This document shows, in pieces, positions 33,609 to 42,824 of a stretch of 64,000 nucleotides of DNA. The DNA is taken from NCBI GenBank assembly GCA_036924285.1, contig JAYKYS010000001.1:37695501-37759500 (forward strand), given 5' to 3'. The translations under genes and the position numbers were made by a program. The stretch is from Asterella californica (taxonomy: Eukaryota > Streptophyta > Marchantiopsida > Marchantiales > Aytoniaceae). Each line of letters starts with the position of its first letter. The stretch's first letter is position 1. The notes below the pieces were generated by a model that was given only the letters and a program-made list of their open reading frames with translations, was not told the origin of the DNA and ran no database searches.

Positions 33609-35968
33609 GAAGTCTCGCTCTTCAATGGTACTCTGCCAAAACCCCTAGACTCTCTAAACTCCTGAGTAATCTTAGGCAGTGGACGGTCTCTCAAGCTATC
33701 ACGATTCCTCTCATGTTCTGCAGCAACGGTCAAAAACTGAACAGCTCTTTTGCCGTCTCTACTACGTATCCTAGCATAGACTGAACCATCATCCATAACT
33801 CGTGTCTCCATTCTAACAGCAGTAATGTAAGGCTGCCCTAGAATGATAGGATAGGTTGACATGTCTTGTACAAAGAAATTCTGAACATCACTGATGTCAC
33901 CCACAGTTACCTTGATGTTGGGACAAGCACCATAAAGTTCTCCCCTCTGGTTGTTGGCAGCACGGATAAGCCACCCATGGTCGATGTCTATGGGCCACCT
34001 CCCACGCTTGTACAGCTCCTTAGACATCAGATTAATCTCTGAGCCATGATCAATCAATGCCACCACAGGTTCCTCCAGATCTCCCAACTTCACCAAGGTC
34101 TCTGTGGTTGCTCTTGCCCAATGGTTGTGAGAATAATGGCTCTTCTGGGATGCTTCCACCTCATCTTCAAACCTCACGTGCTGATCTGATCTTCCCTCTG
34201 ATACTTGAGAGCAGTAACCAGCAATCTCATCTTCCTCATCATCCGACAGTTTGGTCCCTAGAGCGTTAAGCGTAGCTGCTTCACCCAAAATCTGACGTTT
34301 CCTCTTGATGATATCTATGATAACCTCATGGAACTCACGCTTTGCTATCCCAAGAATCTCACCCAAGGTAAACTCAACCTTCCCATTCAAGATACGATTC
34401 TCTAACACCTGCTTCAGGTCTGTAGCAATCTCAATATCAGACTGAAGTTTGTATGCAGGCATCTTACCCTTCTCCTTGCTTCTCTCCTTCTCCTTTGGTG
34501 TTGTAGGTGGTAGATCTTCCATATTCTCCTCCCGAGTAGGTGTTGTCTCCTGCCTTGCCTCTGGTCTAGCCCTTTCACTCCTTGTAGCAGGTCGTTTGGC
34601 TGTAGAAGCCTCACCTGCATCCTCCCTCCTGCATTTTTCTTCTAGTACAGCTTCATGCTGACTTCTTGCAACATAAGCATGCACTGACATAGTGTCTACA
34701 GGGTCATTCCATCCTGTAGTTTCTCTAATTGAGTTGCCAACCCTTCGTAGCACATCCTTGTCTAGCTCTGTTCTAGCTACGGACCGCACTACATCAGACC
34801 ACAACCCAGTAGTCCCTTTTTCTCTCTCCATCTCTACTTTCACTCCACAAGTAGCAGCATTCACAAGAGAAACAGCATGTGATGCTGATATCTCATTCAC
34901 AAGTCTCTTCATACCACCCTTGCCAAAGTTGGTTCCCAACATCATCCCAGTCTCTCTCAGATGGATCTTACCATCTTTGAAGAAGATAAGATCCTTCCTC
35001 AATGCATCTGAAAACTCTCCACAATCTCTTCTTACATGGTCTAGGCTATCACACCTTATACAACGATGAACAAAGCCTTCTCTCATCTGAGGTCTCTGCA
35101 TAGCAGGCTGTACATTCTGCTCCTTCTCTTCTAACCTAGTGAGCTTAAGCTTAAGCTCCTTCATACCCTTAATCAACTCATCAAGCGGTGACTCTTCCTC
35201 TCTAGCAATTACCAAAGCGGGCTTAGTAGGCAACTGCTTGACAGGAATTATCAGAGGTGTTGCTTCACTTACCACCACCTTGTCCCTTCTTCTCTGTCTC
35301 TTGGCCAGCAAAGAAACAGCCTCTTCAACCTCCTTCCAGTCAGTCTTCAATCCTCTCTCCTCACTCTTGTCTTCCAGCAACAGCTCAAGCTTCTCCTGAA
35401 TAGTCACGTCCGCTGCTTGTAGAAAAAGCTCTGTCTTCTCCACCTCTAGTGTAAGCTTTTCTGTCCTAGAAAGCTGAGCATACTGACGATCAAACTCTCT
35501 TAACAACTCATTTACAGACAAACCTTTGTTAGGCTTAACCACCCACTCCAAGAACGTCCTCTTGGTCACCCTCTCTGAATCTTCAGTGTAGTACTCCTCC
35601 TTCAAAGCTCGCATAAAGCTCTCCCAACTCTGTCCTTGCTGCTGCTTGAGCTCCTTCACACGCCCACGAATCTCAGGGACAACAGCAAGCTCAAAGTTCT
35701 CCACCATCTCCTTCTCAGGTACCTTGTTCACCTCCATCTCCCTAGCATAATATCTCACATACTTGGAAATATCTGTCCCCTTGAACTGATCCATCTGATG
35801 CACCACCGATTGCAACGCCTTGGTTGCTAATACCTCCTTCCTCTCTGTGCTCTGCTGCTGCTGCATAAACATGGAAAAAGCTTGGAACATCTTCATCGTA
35901 GCAGCATCAAACTGAATAGGTTGCTGAGCAGCAGCAACACCTCCACTTGATGATCCTTGGTTGGCCAT
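33596..35968 (-). CDS. C1 gag-protease (790 aa, intact ORF)
   Basis: The ORF starts MANQGSSSGG and is unbroken. Residues about 15-235 form the Gag core, rich in Gln and charged helices (MQQQQSTERKEVLATKALQ). The knuckle CIRCDSLDHVRRDC (CX2CX4HX4C) is near residues 300-320. A Lys/Glu-rich region follows, and then retropepsin with ALIDHGSEIN (DHG codons 34043-34051) and ILGQPYITAVRMETRVMDDG. It should make the particle and the processing protease. It ends SETSTVQ, with pol overlapping in the -1 frame. The Asp-His-Gly triad replaces the usual Asp-Thr/Ser-Gly and is the same in A, C and relic E. Confidence 0.9.
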   Translation of the reverse strand: MANQGSSSGGVAAAQQPIQFDAATMKMFQAFSMFMQQQQSTERKEVLATKALQSVVHQMDQFKGTDISKYVRYYAREMEVNKVPEKEMVENFELAVVPEIRGRVKELKQQQGQSWESFMRALKEEYYTEDSERVTKRTFLEWVVKPNKGLSVNELLREFDRQYAQLSRTEKLTLEVEKTELFLQAADVTIQEKLELLLEDKSEERGLKTDWKEVEEAVSLLAKRQRRRDKVVVSEATPLIIPVKQLPTKPALVIAREEESPLDELIKGMKELKLKLTRLEEKEQNVQPAMQRPQMREGFVHRCIRCDSLDHVRRDCGEFSDALRKDLIFFKDGKIHLRETGMMLGTNFGKGGMKRLVNEISASHAVSLVNAATCGVKVEMEREKGTTGLWSDVVRSVARTELDKDVLRRVGNSIRETTGWNDPVDTMSVHAYVARSQHEAVLEEKCRREDAGEASTAKRPATRSERARPEARQETTPTREENMEDLPPTTPKEKERSKEKGKMPAYKLQSDIEIATDLKQVLENRILNGKVEFTLGEILGIAKREFHEVIIDIIKRKRQILGEAATLNALGTKLSDDEEDEIAGYCSQVSEGRSDQHVRFEDEVEASQKSHYSHNHWARATTETLVKLGDLEEPVVALIDHGSEINLMSKELYKRGRWPIDIDHGWLIRAANNQRGELYGACPNIKVTVGDISDVQNFFVQDMSTYPIILGQPYITAVRMETRVMDDGSVYARIRSRDGKRAVQFLTVAAEHERNRDSLRDRPLPKITQEFRESRGFGRVPLKSETSTVQ

Positions 35969-36016
35969 GATATCTGATCCTGTAACACTCTCAAGAAAAC
36001 TCCCACCCTAGGTGTT

Positions 36017-36033
36017 TCACGTCGAGTTCACCA
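36017..36033 (-). promoter_or_regulatory. Candidate primer-binding site of C1
   Basis: TGGTGAACTCGACGTGA on the minus strand, 11 bases inside the 5' LTR; identical to 18259-18275 in A2. C2 has one changed base (GTCTAGTTC for GTCGAGTTC on the plus strand). Confidence 0.55.
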
Positions 36034-36044
36034 AAAAGAGAGTA

Positions 36045-37417
36045 TGTCGGAGTGTGATCCGTCTACCTAGGAAAGCGCCGGGCTTCTGGCTGTGGTTGTT
36101 TACTCAAGAGGTTGGCTTTCAGGTCACAACAGGAGCTATAAACACTCACACAGGAGTGTAGGATCCTCTGATATGCTCAAAAAGCGAAATTTAGATCTCA
36201 CTGGTAGTAATAGGCTTAAGCGGTGAACTTTGACACACAAAGAGAGGAAAACTATGAAGGTTTAGACCTCTAAACTTCCCCTACATGCAAATGAGGTACT
36301 ACTGAACTCACAGACGAAGTTTCAACCTGAGATCAAATTCTGACACGGAGATATGAACAGAAAAGTTCTGAATAAGAGAATTATGGCAATTTCTGGTACC
36401 TAGACAACTATTCAGACATAGAACAGAGAATTGGCTCGATGAATTTCAAATCTTCTCACAGTATTTGAAGTCTACAGGATGCTGAACATCCATGTGAAGT
36501 TGGGACTCCTGAATGTTTGTAGAACTCCAGATCTCCTTCTCTAAAGTCGCTGCTCTAGATTAAGAGCTTTTCAGACCCCCTCTGCTTCAGCGGCCGCCCT
36601 GAATTACTCAATTACTCAAATGATTCGAAACTTTTTGGACAGTCGTAGCCCTCCTGACAGTGAACGCAACCACGAAGTTTTGAAGTGATTTCCTCAATTC
36701 TGCTGCAATTGGCACCGAAAACCCCAAAATCAACAAAAGTGATGCAGTTTTGGCACAATCCGAACTTCAATTGGGCATAACTCCTTGTTTATTGATCCAA
36801 ATCGAGCAAAAATTTCACTGACAGTGCTTGGCACGACGAGCTCTCTCTTCCTGTGTTCTCAGATTTCGAAGATACCTCACCAATTGCTCGAACTCTCCTC
36901 TAGAGCTCTATTTCTAAACTTAGAGTTTTACAAAAGACAAAAATGGACCAATGGGAGTTCATAGCTCCACTTGACTGTCCTTTTGTGCCTTAAACTACCT
37001 GGTAACTTATCTACACTCATAAGCTACCACGTCAAGCCCCCTAGAGTGCCAGCGTAAAACTTAAACTACCTAAAATGACACATAGCCCCGAAAAATAACT
37101 TAAATTAGCTAGAAAGCGTGCATGGGCGACAAGTAAGTACAACCCATGAGCTCAAACCCCTATCAGCATGGAAATCCTAAGTTATGTACATTGAACGTCA
37201 TAGACAAGTAAGAAGTCACTTGCACAAGCGCACAAATGCTTGAACAAGATAACTAACATACTATCAGCCTACTAGGACTCAAAATAGTGTTAACACCGTA
37301 TACAAAGGTGTCAAACATATACATAAAGGACTAGAAGTAATATGAGCTAACTTCTAGAACTACCAAACCTAAGCGTCGGAGTAGAAGTCAAGCATGTAGC
37401 CGCCAAGTAGCGCGACA
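36045..37417 (-). repeat. 5' LTR of C1 (1373 bp)
   Basis: Same ends and length as the 3' LTR. The right edge, GCGACA, is followed by the ACGT duplication and B1 ORF0 sequence. I found no convincing TATA box in it. Confidence 0.97.
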
Positions 37418-37421
37418 ACGT

Positions 37422-37811
37422 AGATGCCAACAGGGCAATCACGTCTCCACACTCGTGCTCCTTTGGCAAACCTTCAATTCCACAGTTTGAGTAGATGTTT
37501 TCGTCTTTAAAAACACGCGAAGGAGACGATGGACCAACTCGGAGACCTAGATCGATAGAACTCTTTCCTTCACGAGGGTTTTCTCTCTTGAATCTCACGG
37601 GACAACTTGCTACATAGTGACCCAACCCTCTACAAAAGTAGCACCACGGTTCTGTCCTCAACTTCTTCTTGGAAGAGTCTTGCTTGTTTCTCTCCGTTCT
37701 CTCTTCAAATTCGACCTTTAACTCTCTAGAACGCTCGTCCACACCCACTATGACATCAAGATTTTGAGGAAGGTTCCTAAGCCTCACTACCCACTCTTTC
37801 TGACCCTCCAT
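37422..37811 (-). CDS. B1 ORF0, N-terminal part: zinc-knuckle protein (interrupted by C1)
   Basis: Starts MEGQKEWVVRLRNLPQN, like B2 ORF0, and carries CYFCRGLGHYVASC (CX2CX4HX4C) plus a second cluster with CGIEGLPKEHEC. The frame continues at 28712 on the other side of C1; the residues printed after the insertion point in the open frame come from the C1 LTR and are not part of it. ORF0 would be about 157 residues, close to the 154 of B2. It lies upstream of gag and downstream of the leader. Confidence 0.75.
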
Positions 37812-38404
37812 GATCTTGACTTAAATTCGACCCCATGCAGATTTTGATCGATTGGACTACCAGCTGAACTTCTGACAGCGATATCTTGAGCTCTGTAGCT
37901 CCAAAACTAGTGATCTTTGGATCAATAGATAGATCAGGAGCTTCTCCAGTCCGTCGTGAAGTTTCAAGGACGTCCGAGAAATACAGAGAAAATGACGGTG
38001 ACTGTAAACTCGATCAGAAAGCGAATCGTCTACACCTTCGGAATCTTAGTCTCTCCTCCTTTTAGTCGCAACGATAAGAACTATCACTCAAAGAACCTGA
38101 TAAGAGTGATCTGATCCTCTACCCTCATGAACATATAGGATTATATGAACCACACTACTCTCAGATTTAAACTCTAACACTCGACACGTTCTCTTCAGCT
38201 GATTCTAACATCTTATGTGTACAGAATGTACAAGATGACCTCAAATGCGTCGTAGATGACAACCAGATACACGAATGGCTCTAAGGTCTCTAGCATGGCA
38301 GTAGCTCTAGCCTCTCCAAGAGTTCTCTCGATATGCTCTCTCATAACGTCCTTCTGTCTGATGTAAAACTGCACGCGGAACATATCTCTCAAGCCTCCTA
38401 GTGA
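37812..38404 (-). other. B1 leader between primer site and ORF0
   Basis: About 590 bases with no conserved ORF, similar in length to the B2 leader (568). The 83-codon ORF at 38213-38464 runs out of the LTR and has no counterpart in B2. Confidence 0.5.
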
Positions 38405-38423
38405 GGTCCCGGCAACGGAACCA
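38405..38423 (-). promoter_or_regulatory. Primer-binding site of B1
   Basis: TGGTTCCGTTGCCGGGACC on the minus strand, four bases inside the 5' LTR, identical to the site of B2 although the two LTRs have diverged. Confidence 0.75.
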
Positions 38424-38427
38424 AAAA

Positions 38428-39210
38428 TGTGACCCTCAAGCGTGCTACCGGTCCTGTCTCTCACCCAGGGTAAACCTCTGATGGCCTTTGGTGAGGCGCA
38501 TCATAGAACTAGGAGGCCTCTGCTAAATCCAACTCTCGACATTCTCATATCTCTTTCTCACTAGGAACGAGAACTCTCATGAAGACGCAGAGATGAAAAA
38601 CACACCCTTTATAGATATGGCCTAACGGCTTCCAAATACAAAGCAAAGGGAGGATGAGAGATCACTCCACAACCCCTCTATTTATACTACTGCAGATTTA
38701 CCATGGTAACTACTTGTAAATCTGATTTACTGCAATTTACCGAGACCAAGTCAAAGGTAAAAGTCCTAAGTCAAGAGTAGATTTCTCCTCCTTTGACTCT
38801 ACTCTAATAATTAAGATCCTTCTAGAAGTATAAAGGAATCTTTGAAAGGAATCTCGGATTGCTCCTTATAAGACAAAATACTAACACATAATTGAGCCAA
38901 AAAGGTCAACAACCCTCTTGATTGTTTGACCCTTAAGTCTCTACAACCAATAAAAATCAGTCACGCATAAGACAAGAGTGTATTATTCACATCTTTGTCA
39001 TTTTATGCACAACCAAACAAAATAGTAGTTCTCACACTTTAGAATATTCTAATATTCTGCCCTCAAATACCTCCAACTCTAACTGTGACTACTCTTAGTT
39101 ATCTGTCACTAACTTAGAGTATGGTCTAGCCTTGGGACTTATTTAGAAGACTCACCACACATAGTTATAACTTATCACATATTCACTACTATGCAACCCC
39201 TGGTGTTACA
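38428..39210 (-). repeat. 5' LTR of B1 (783 bp)
   Basis: Direct repeat of 22797-23579. The right end, GGTGTTACA, is followed by the GTAC duplication and A2 pol. Confidence 0.95.
38679..38686 (-). promoter_or_regulatory. TATA box of the B1 5' LTR
   Basis: Minus strand TATAAATA within GTAGTATAAATAGAGGGG, a close match to the plant TATA consensus. Transcription would start some 30 bases to the left. The 3' LTR copy is at 23048-23055. Confidence 0.6.
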
Positions 39211-40640
39211 GTACAGAGTTCTATTCGATTGCACAGACAGGAAGAGAAGATGAGTTGTTTGTTGAAGGGTTGTATGATGGTGATTTACTTGATATCGGGA
39301 GGTACCTTAGTACGATGGTTAAGCAGACAGGTTGGACGGATGAGAGGTTTCGGCGAGTTCGAAGGAAGACCTACAACTTCATGTTGCAGGATGGGTTTCT
39401 TTGGAAGCGACCGAAGCAGAAAGGTGGGGTACCGCTATGGGTGATTTGCAACAAGGAAGATCAGCAGAAGTTGCTCAAGGCGTTCCATGAGAGTCTTTGG
39501 GCTGGACATCGAGGGATTTGGACCACTTTTACAAAGATGAAAGAGCGATATTGGTGGAAAAACATGTACAGGGATGTTGTATCTTTTGTGGAGTCTTGTT
39601 TGACATGTCAGATGTATTCGAACATCCGACATCGTGACGGATTACATCCGACTTATCCGTTGGCAATCCACTTCAAGTGGGTGGTAGACTTGGTGATTAT
39701 GCCGGTTGGATTATGGCAGATGAGATACTTGGTACTTGCTAGAGAAGATCTTTCAAATCAAGTCGAGGGTAGGGCGCTTCGGACGAAGACAACTGAAGGA
39801 GTATGTAAATTTCTCTTGGAAGAGGTTGTTTGTCGGTATGGATGTGTGGGAAAGATCACTGCAGATCGGGGAGAGTTAGATGCACATGAGGCTCGTGAAT
39901 TCTTTGCAAGGTGTGGGGTGAGGTTATCACTGACAACTGCTTACAACCCCGAAGGGAATGCCAAGAGTGAACGTGGTCATCCACCCATTGTGAAGGCTTT
40001 GGTGAAGGTTTGCAACGGAAGGGTGCGCGAGTGGCCTCGACTCTTACCATTTGCGTTATGGGCAGATAGAACAACGCACAGCTCGGTGACAGGTTACATG
40101 CCAGTGGAACTCATCACAGGTCAGAAGCCTATCATGCCGATTGAAGAACATGTTCTGACATGGAGTGTGTTACCTTGGGAGGACAATTTGACTAGAGAAG
40201 AGCTTCTTGCTATTCGAATTAGGCAGTTAGAGAGAAGACCAGAGGATATCCAAACTGCTTTGGATAGGCTGCGAGAAGCACGATTGAAGAACAAGATCAG
40301 ATTTGATCAGCGACATCGTTTGAGACCCAGGGAAATCAAAGAAGGTGATTGGATGTTAGTCTATGACAACAGTCTAGACAACCAGCATAGTGCACTCCGG
40401 AAGTTTTCCAGAAGATGGTTTGGTCCGTATGTGGTGAAGAAGGTTCATGACAACGCAACTTACGCCCTGCAAGAGTTGGATGGAACGAGCTTGAAGGTAC
40501 CAGTGGTAGATAAACGTGTCAAGATTTTCAAAAAGAGAGATGAGGAGGTCGATCTAGCAGATATCTTGACGGAGTTTCAGTTTGAGGATGAGGATTATGC
40601 AGAAGATCTTGAAGGTGATATTGATTACGATGGGAAGTAG
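39211..40640 (+). CDS. A2 pol, second part: integrase
   Basis: Directly continues the A2 frame of 22796 once B1 and one GTAC copy are left out. The zinc domain reads HESLWAGH...CLTCQMYS (about 39487-39615). The core has DLVIMP, ADRGELDAHEA and NAKSERGHP, the three acidic residues of the DDE triad. The C-terminal domain has RWFGPYVVKKVHDNATY (the GPY/F module). It ends in an acidic tail (FQFEDEDYAEDLEGDIDYDG) where chromoviruses would have a chromodomain. Integrase inserts the cDNA; the CCGG and CCGT duplications show the 4-bp stagger of the family. Confidence 0.92.
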
Positions 40641-40648
40641 GACGATAA

Positions 40649-40734
40649 GCCGGTCCACTCCTTGGTTGGTATCTCTGGTGCATACCGGAGGATGCACAGG
40701 TTCAGAGGGGGTGGATGTCGTGTCGTGGACCGGC
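40649..40734 (+). promoter_or_regulatory. Polypurine tract of A2 with inner hairpin and outer stem
   Basis: The tract AGAGGGGGTGGA is at 40704-40715, against the LTR. The inner hairpin (40678-40697) has arms GTGCAT/ATGCAC and loop ACCGGAGG. The outer arms are GCCGGTCCAC (40649-40658) and GTGGACCGGC (40725-40734, inside the LTR), 10 perfect pairs. Plus-strand synthesis starts at the tract, so a structure here could act on priming, RNA 3' processing or RNase H cleavage; this is inference. Confidence 0.6.
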
Positions 40735-42734
40735 TCCTACTTGAAATTCAAACTTCGATGCTTGTCGCTCCAAAGACACTCATGAGGAATAAGCTAGGCC
40801 CCAGCTTACGGGTTTTTGGCACAATCTCAGATCTCCATTTTCATCGCATAGATGGGTAGAGCTCCTTGTCAGCTTTCCACATGCACTTTGTCTACTTCGT
40901 TTGGACGCTTAGTGGAAAAGTTACAAGACTCGAAAGATGGAGAAAATAAGCTAGGCCCCAGCTTACGGGTTTTTGGCACCACTTCGGATCTTCGTTTTTA
41001 TCGCACCAGTGGATAGAGCTCCTTGTCAGCTTTCCATAGGCACTTCATTTACTTCGTTTGGATGCCTAGTGGAGAAGTTATAGGACTCGAAAGATGGAGA
41101 AAACAAGCTAGGCCTCAACTTACGGGCTTTTGACGCAACTTCGGATCTTCGCTTTCATCACATAGATGGGTAGAGCTCGCTGTCAGCTTTCAATGGGCAT
41201 CTTGTTTACTTCGTTTGGACATCCAGAGAAGAAGTTATGTGATTCGAAAGAAGGTAAAATCAAGCTAGGCCCCTAGTTACTTGCTGACTGGGTATTTAGA
41301 GCTTCAGGCGTTATATCAAAGACGCAAGGGGCCTGCTTCTTATTATTGAGGGTTGAACTTCGTACGTACAGACTGTTGCAAGGAGGCTGCTTAAGGGGCT
41401 TGCTTGTTCCTACGACCTGTCAGTGGATGTTTTGGAGAATTGGGAAGTCCAATACACGCGCGCAAGGTGTCATCGGGTTCAGATCTGTGCAGGCTACGCA
41501 CAGGTTAAGACGGTTCTTGAAGAGACGGATCGGGGGTTGTGTTCTGGGAGAAATTGAGACGCAGGGAGCAGAATTGGGGTTTTCAGTTACCTGTGAAGGA
41601 GAGTTGGACCGTTCGGGCCGTTCCGGAGTCCAAACTTGCTGTCCTTGGATCCATCGGGATCAGAACAACGAGTTCTTCAGGAAATTGAAGACGATACAAA
41701 GTTTTATCGGGCGGTTTGAGAGTTGTGAGAGAAATTGGCTCGCATGGAAGCGCTTGCGTCAAGTTTTCATCGCCTGCGACCTGAGATTGGTTTGTTCTTC
41801 GCGATCGGTGAGCCAAGCTCTTTGTTCTTGGTGCCTACGCGATCAAGGAGTGCTCATGTACGCATAGGAGAAGACTGTAAGTGAATTGGATTGTTGGTTT
41901 GGGTGTGGTGAGCAAATTTGAGCCGCAGGGAGCCGATTTACGTCAGTTTTTTGTAGCTTGCGATCAAATTTCTCGAGTAGTTTTGCAAGGGGAACTCCAA
42001 ACGGCTTGTTTGGAGTCTTGTTGGGTTCAGGGTAGCCAGATCTACCTACCAGCGAAGACGGATCAGTTTAGAAGATCCGTTTGTGCGGTGTGAGCGGTTT
42101 TAAGCCGCAGGGAGGAGTTTTTGAAGGTTCGGTCACCTGCGACCGAAAATTGACGATATCTCGACTATCGGGAGTCGGATCTGAAGGTTTCTTGGGTCAA
42201 CGGAGTCAGGGAAGGAGACCCTATCAACATTTGAAGATCGTTTGGCGAAAGGAGAAAGTTCCCAGATAGGTCTTTTTTGGTTCTTTCGCTACAGGTTTCG
42301 TCCTTTTGAGTTCGTTAAGGACTTAGTTGGTTGTGTATGGCTTGTGGTAGCTAGCTTTAGCCAAGAGCTAGTGTGTGGATGTGGTTTGGACTTGGGTTTG
42401 GATCGCATGATACTGTTGTGGCTCTGGTTGTTAGCAAAGAGAAGTTCCTCTTGCTTTGAGCTACGCTTTGGCGATTTCAGACTAGGGTTGCGTTTCAGGG
42501 GTTTGTTTTAGGGCTTCTGAAGTAGGTTACAGACCGCTCTGGTCTTTTCCTCAGTTTTGTGCTATTTGGAGAAAGAATCGACAGTGTACATACTTTCAGA
42601 GTGGTATATATCGCAGCATTCCTTTTCGTGGTTGTTCTTCTCTGTCTTGTCTCTGTTTGGCACACAGCATCTCCACAGCCAGGAACCTCGCGTTTTCCTG
42701 GACATCCTTCACGCACAAAATATCCGACACGATA
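40716..42734 (+). repeat. 3' LTR of A2 (2019 bp)
   Basis: Same length as 16237-18255 with scattered substitutions and a few compensating small indels. It ends in GACACGATA and is followed by CCGT and the A1 gag start in reverse. Confidence 0.95.
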
Positions 42735-42824
42735 CCGTCCCAACTCATGATTGCCAATCTCTTCTTCAAAGTTCACACACAGAAGAAATCTCCACCCCAG
42801 ACCTTCACGTCGAGTTCAGCACCG
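42735..42824 (-). mobile_element. A1 leader and first gag codons (rest at 16236)
   Basis: On the minus strand: the A-family leader (primer-site motif with one change, near 42806-42822), ATG at 42746-42748, then the first codons of gag up to the CCGT duplication. It is the reverse of 18256-18345 in A2 with few differences. It completes A1 and explains the apparent LTR palindrome here. Confidence 0.9.

Larger units (their letters stand above)
28713..37417 (-). mobile_element. C1: family C retrotransposon, innermost of the nest
   Basis: Minus-strand element, 8705 bp, with LTRs of 1373 bp each (28713-30085, 36045-37417) that I see differing at two or so bases. It is flanked by ACGT at 28709-28712 and 37418-37421, inside ORF0 of B1. 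Internal order: primer site, gag-protease, pol, polypurine tract. It is the youngest event of the nest by position. Two single-base deletions and one stop inactivate pol. Confidence 0.97.
22797..39210 (-). mobile_element. B1: family B retrotransposon, split by C1
   Basis: Minus-strand element with LTRs 22797-23579 and 38428-39210 (both 783 bp; I see one difference, CTTGG against CCTGG near the end). It is flanked by GTAC at 22793-22796 and 39211-39214 and lies in A2 pol. Without C1 it is about 7.7 kb: LTR, primer site, ORF0, small ORF, gag-pol, polypurine tract, LTR. The near-identical LTRs show recent insertion, yet the coding part has a stop, a frameshift and a catalytic change. Confidence 0.95.
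16237..42734 (+). mobile_element. A2: family A retrotransposon, split by B1
   Basis: Plus-strand element with LTRs 16237-18255 and 40716-42734 (both 2019 bp, roughly 1-2% different by eye). It is flanked by CCGT at 16233-16236 and 42735-42738. It lies in gag codon 4 of A1. Without B1 the internal region is about 6 kb with gag-protease, pol and integrase in order. Only one nonsense codon was seen besides the insertion, which makes A2 the best template for the family. Confidence 0.95.
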
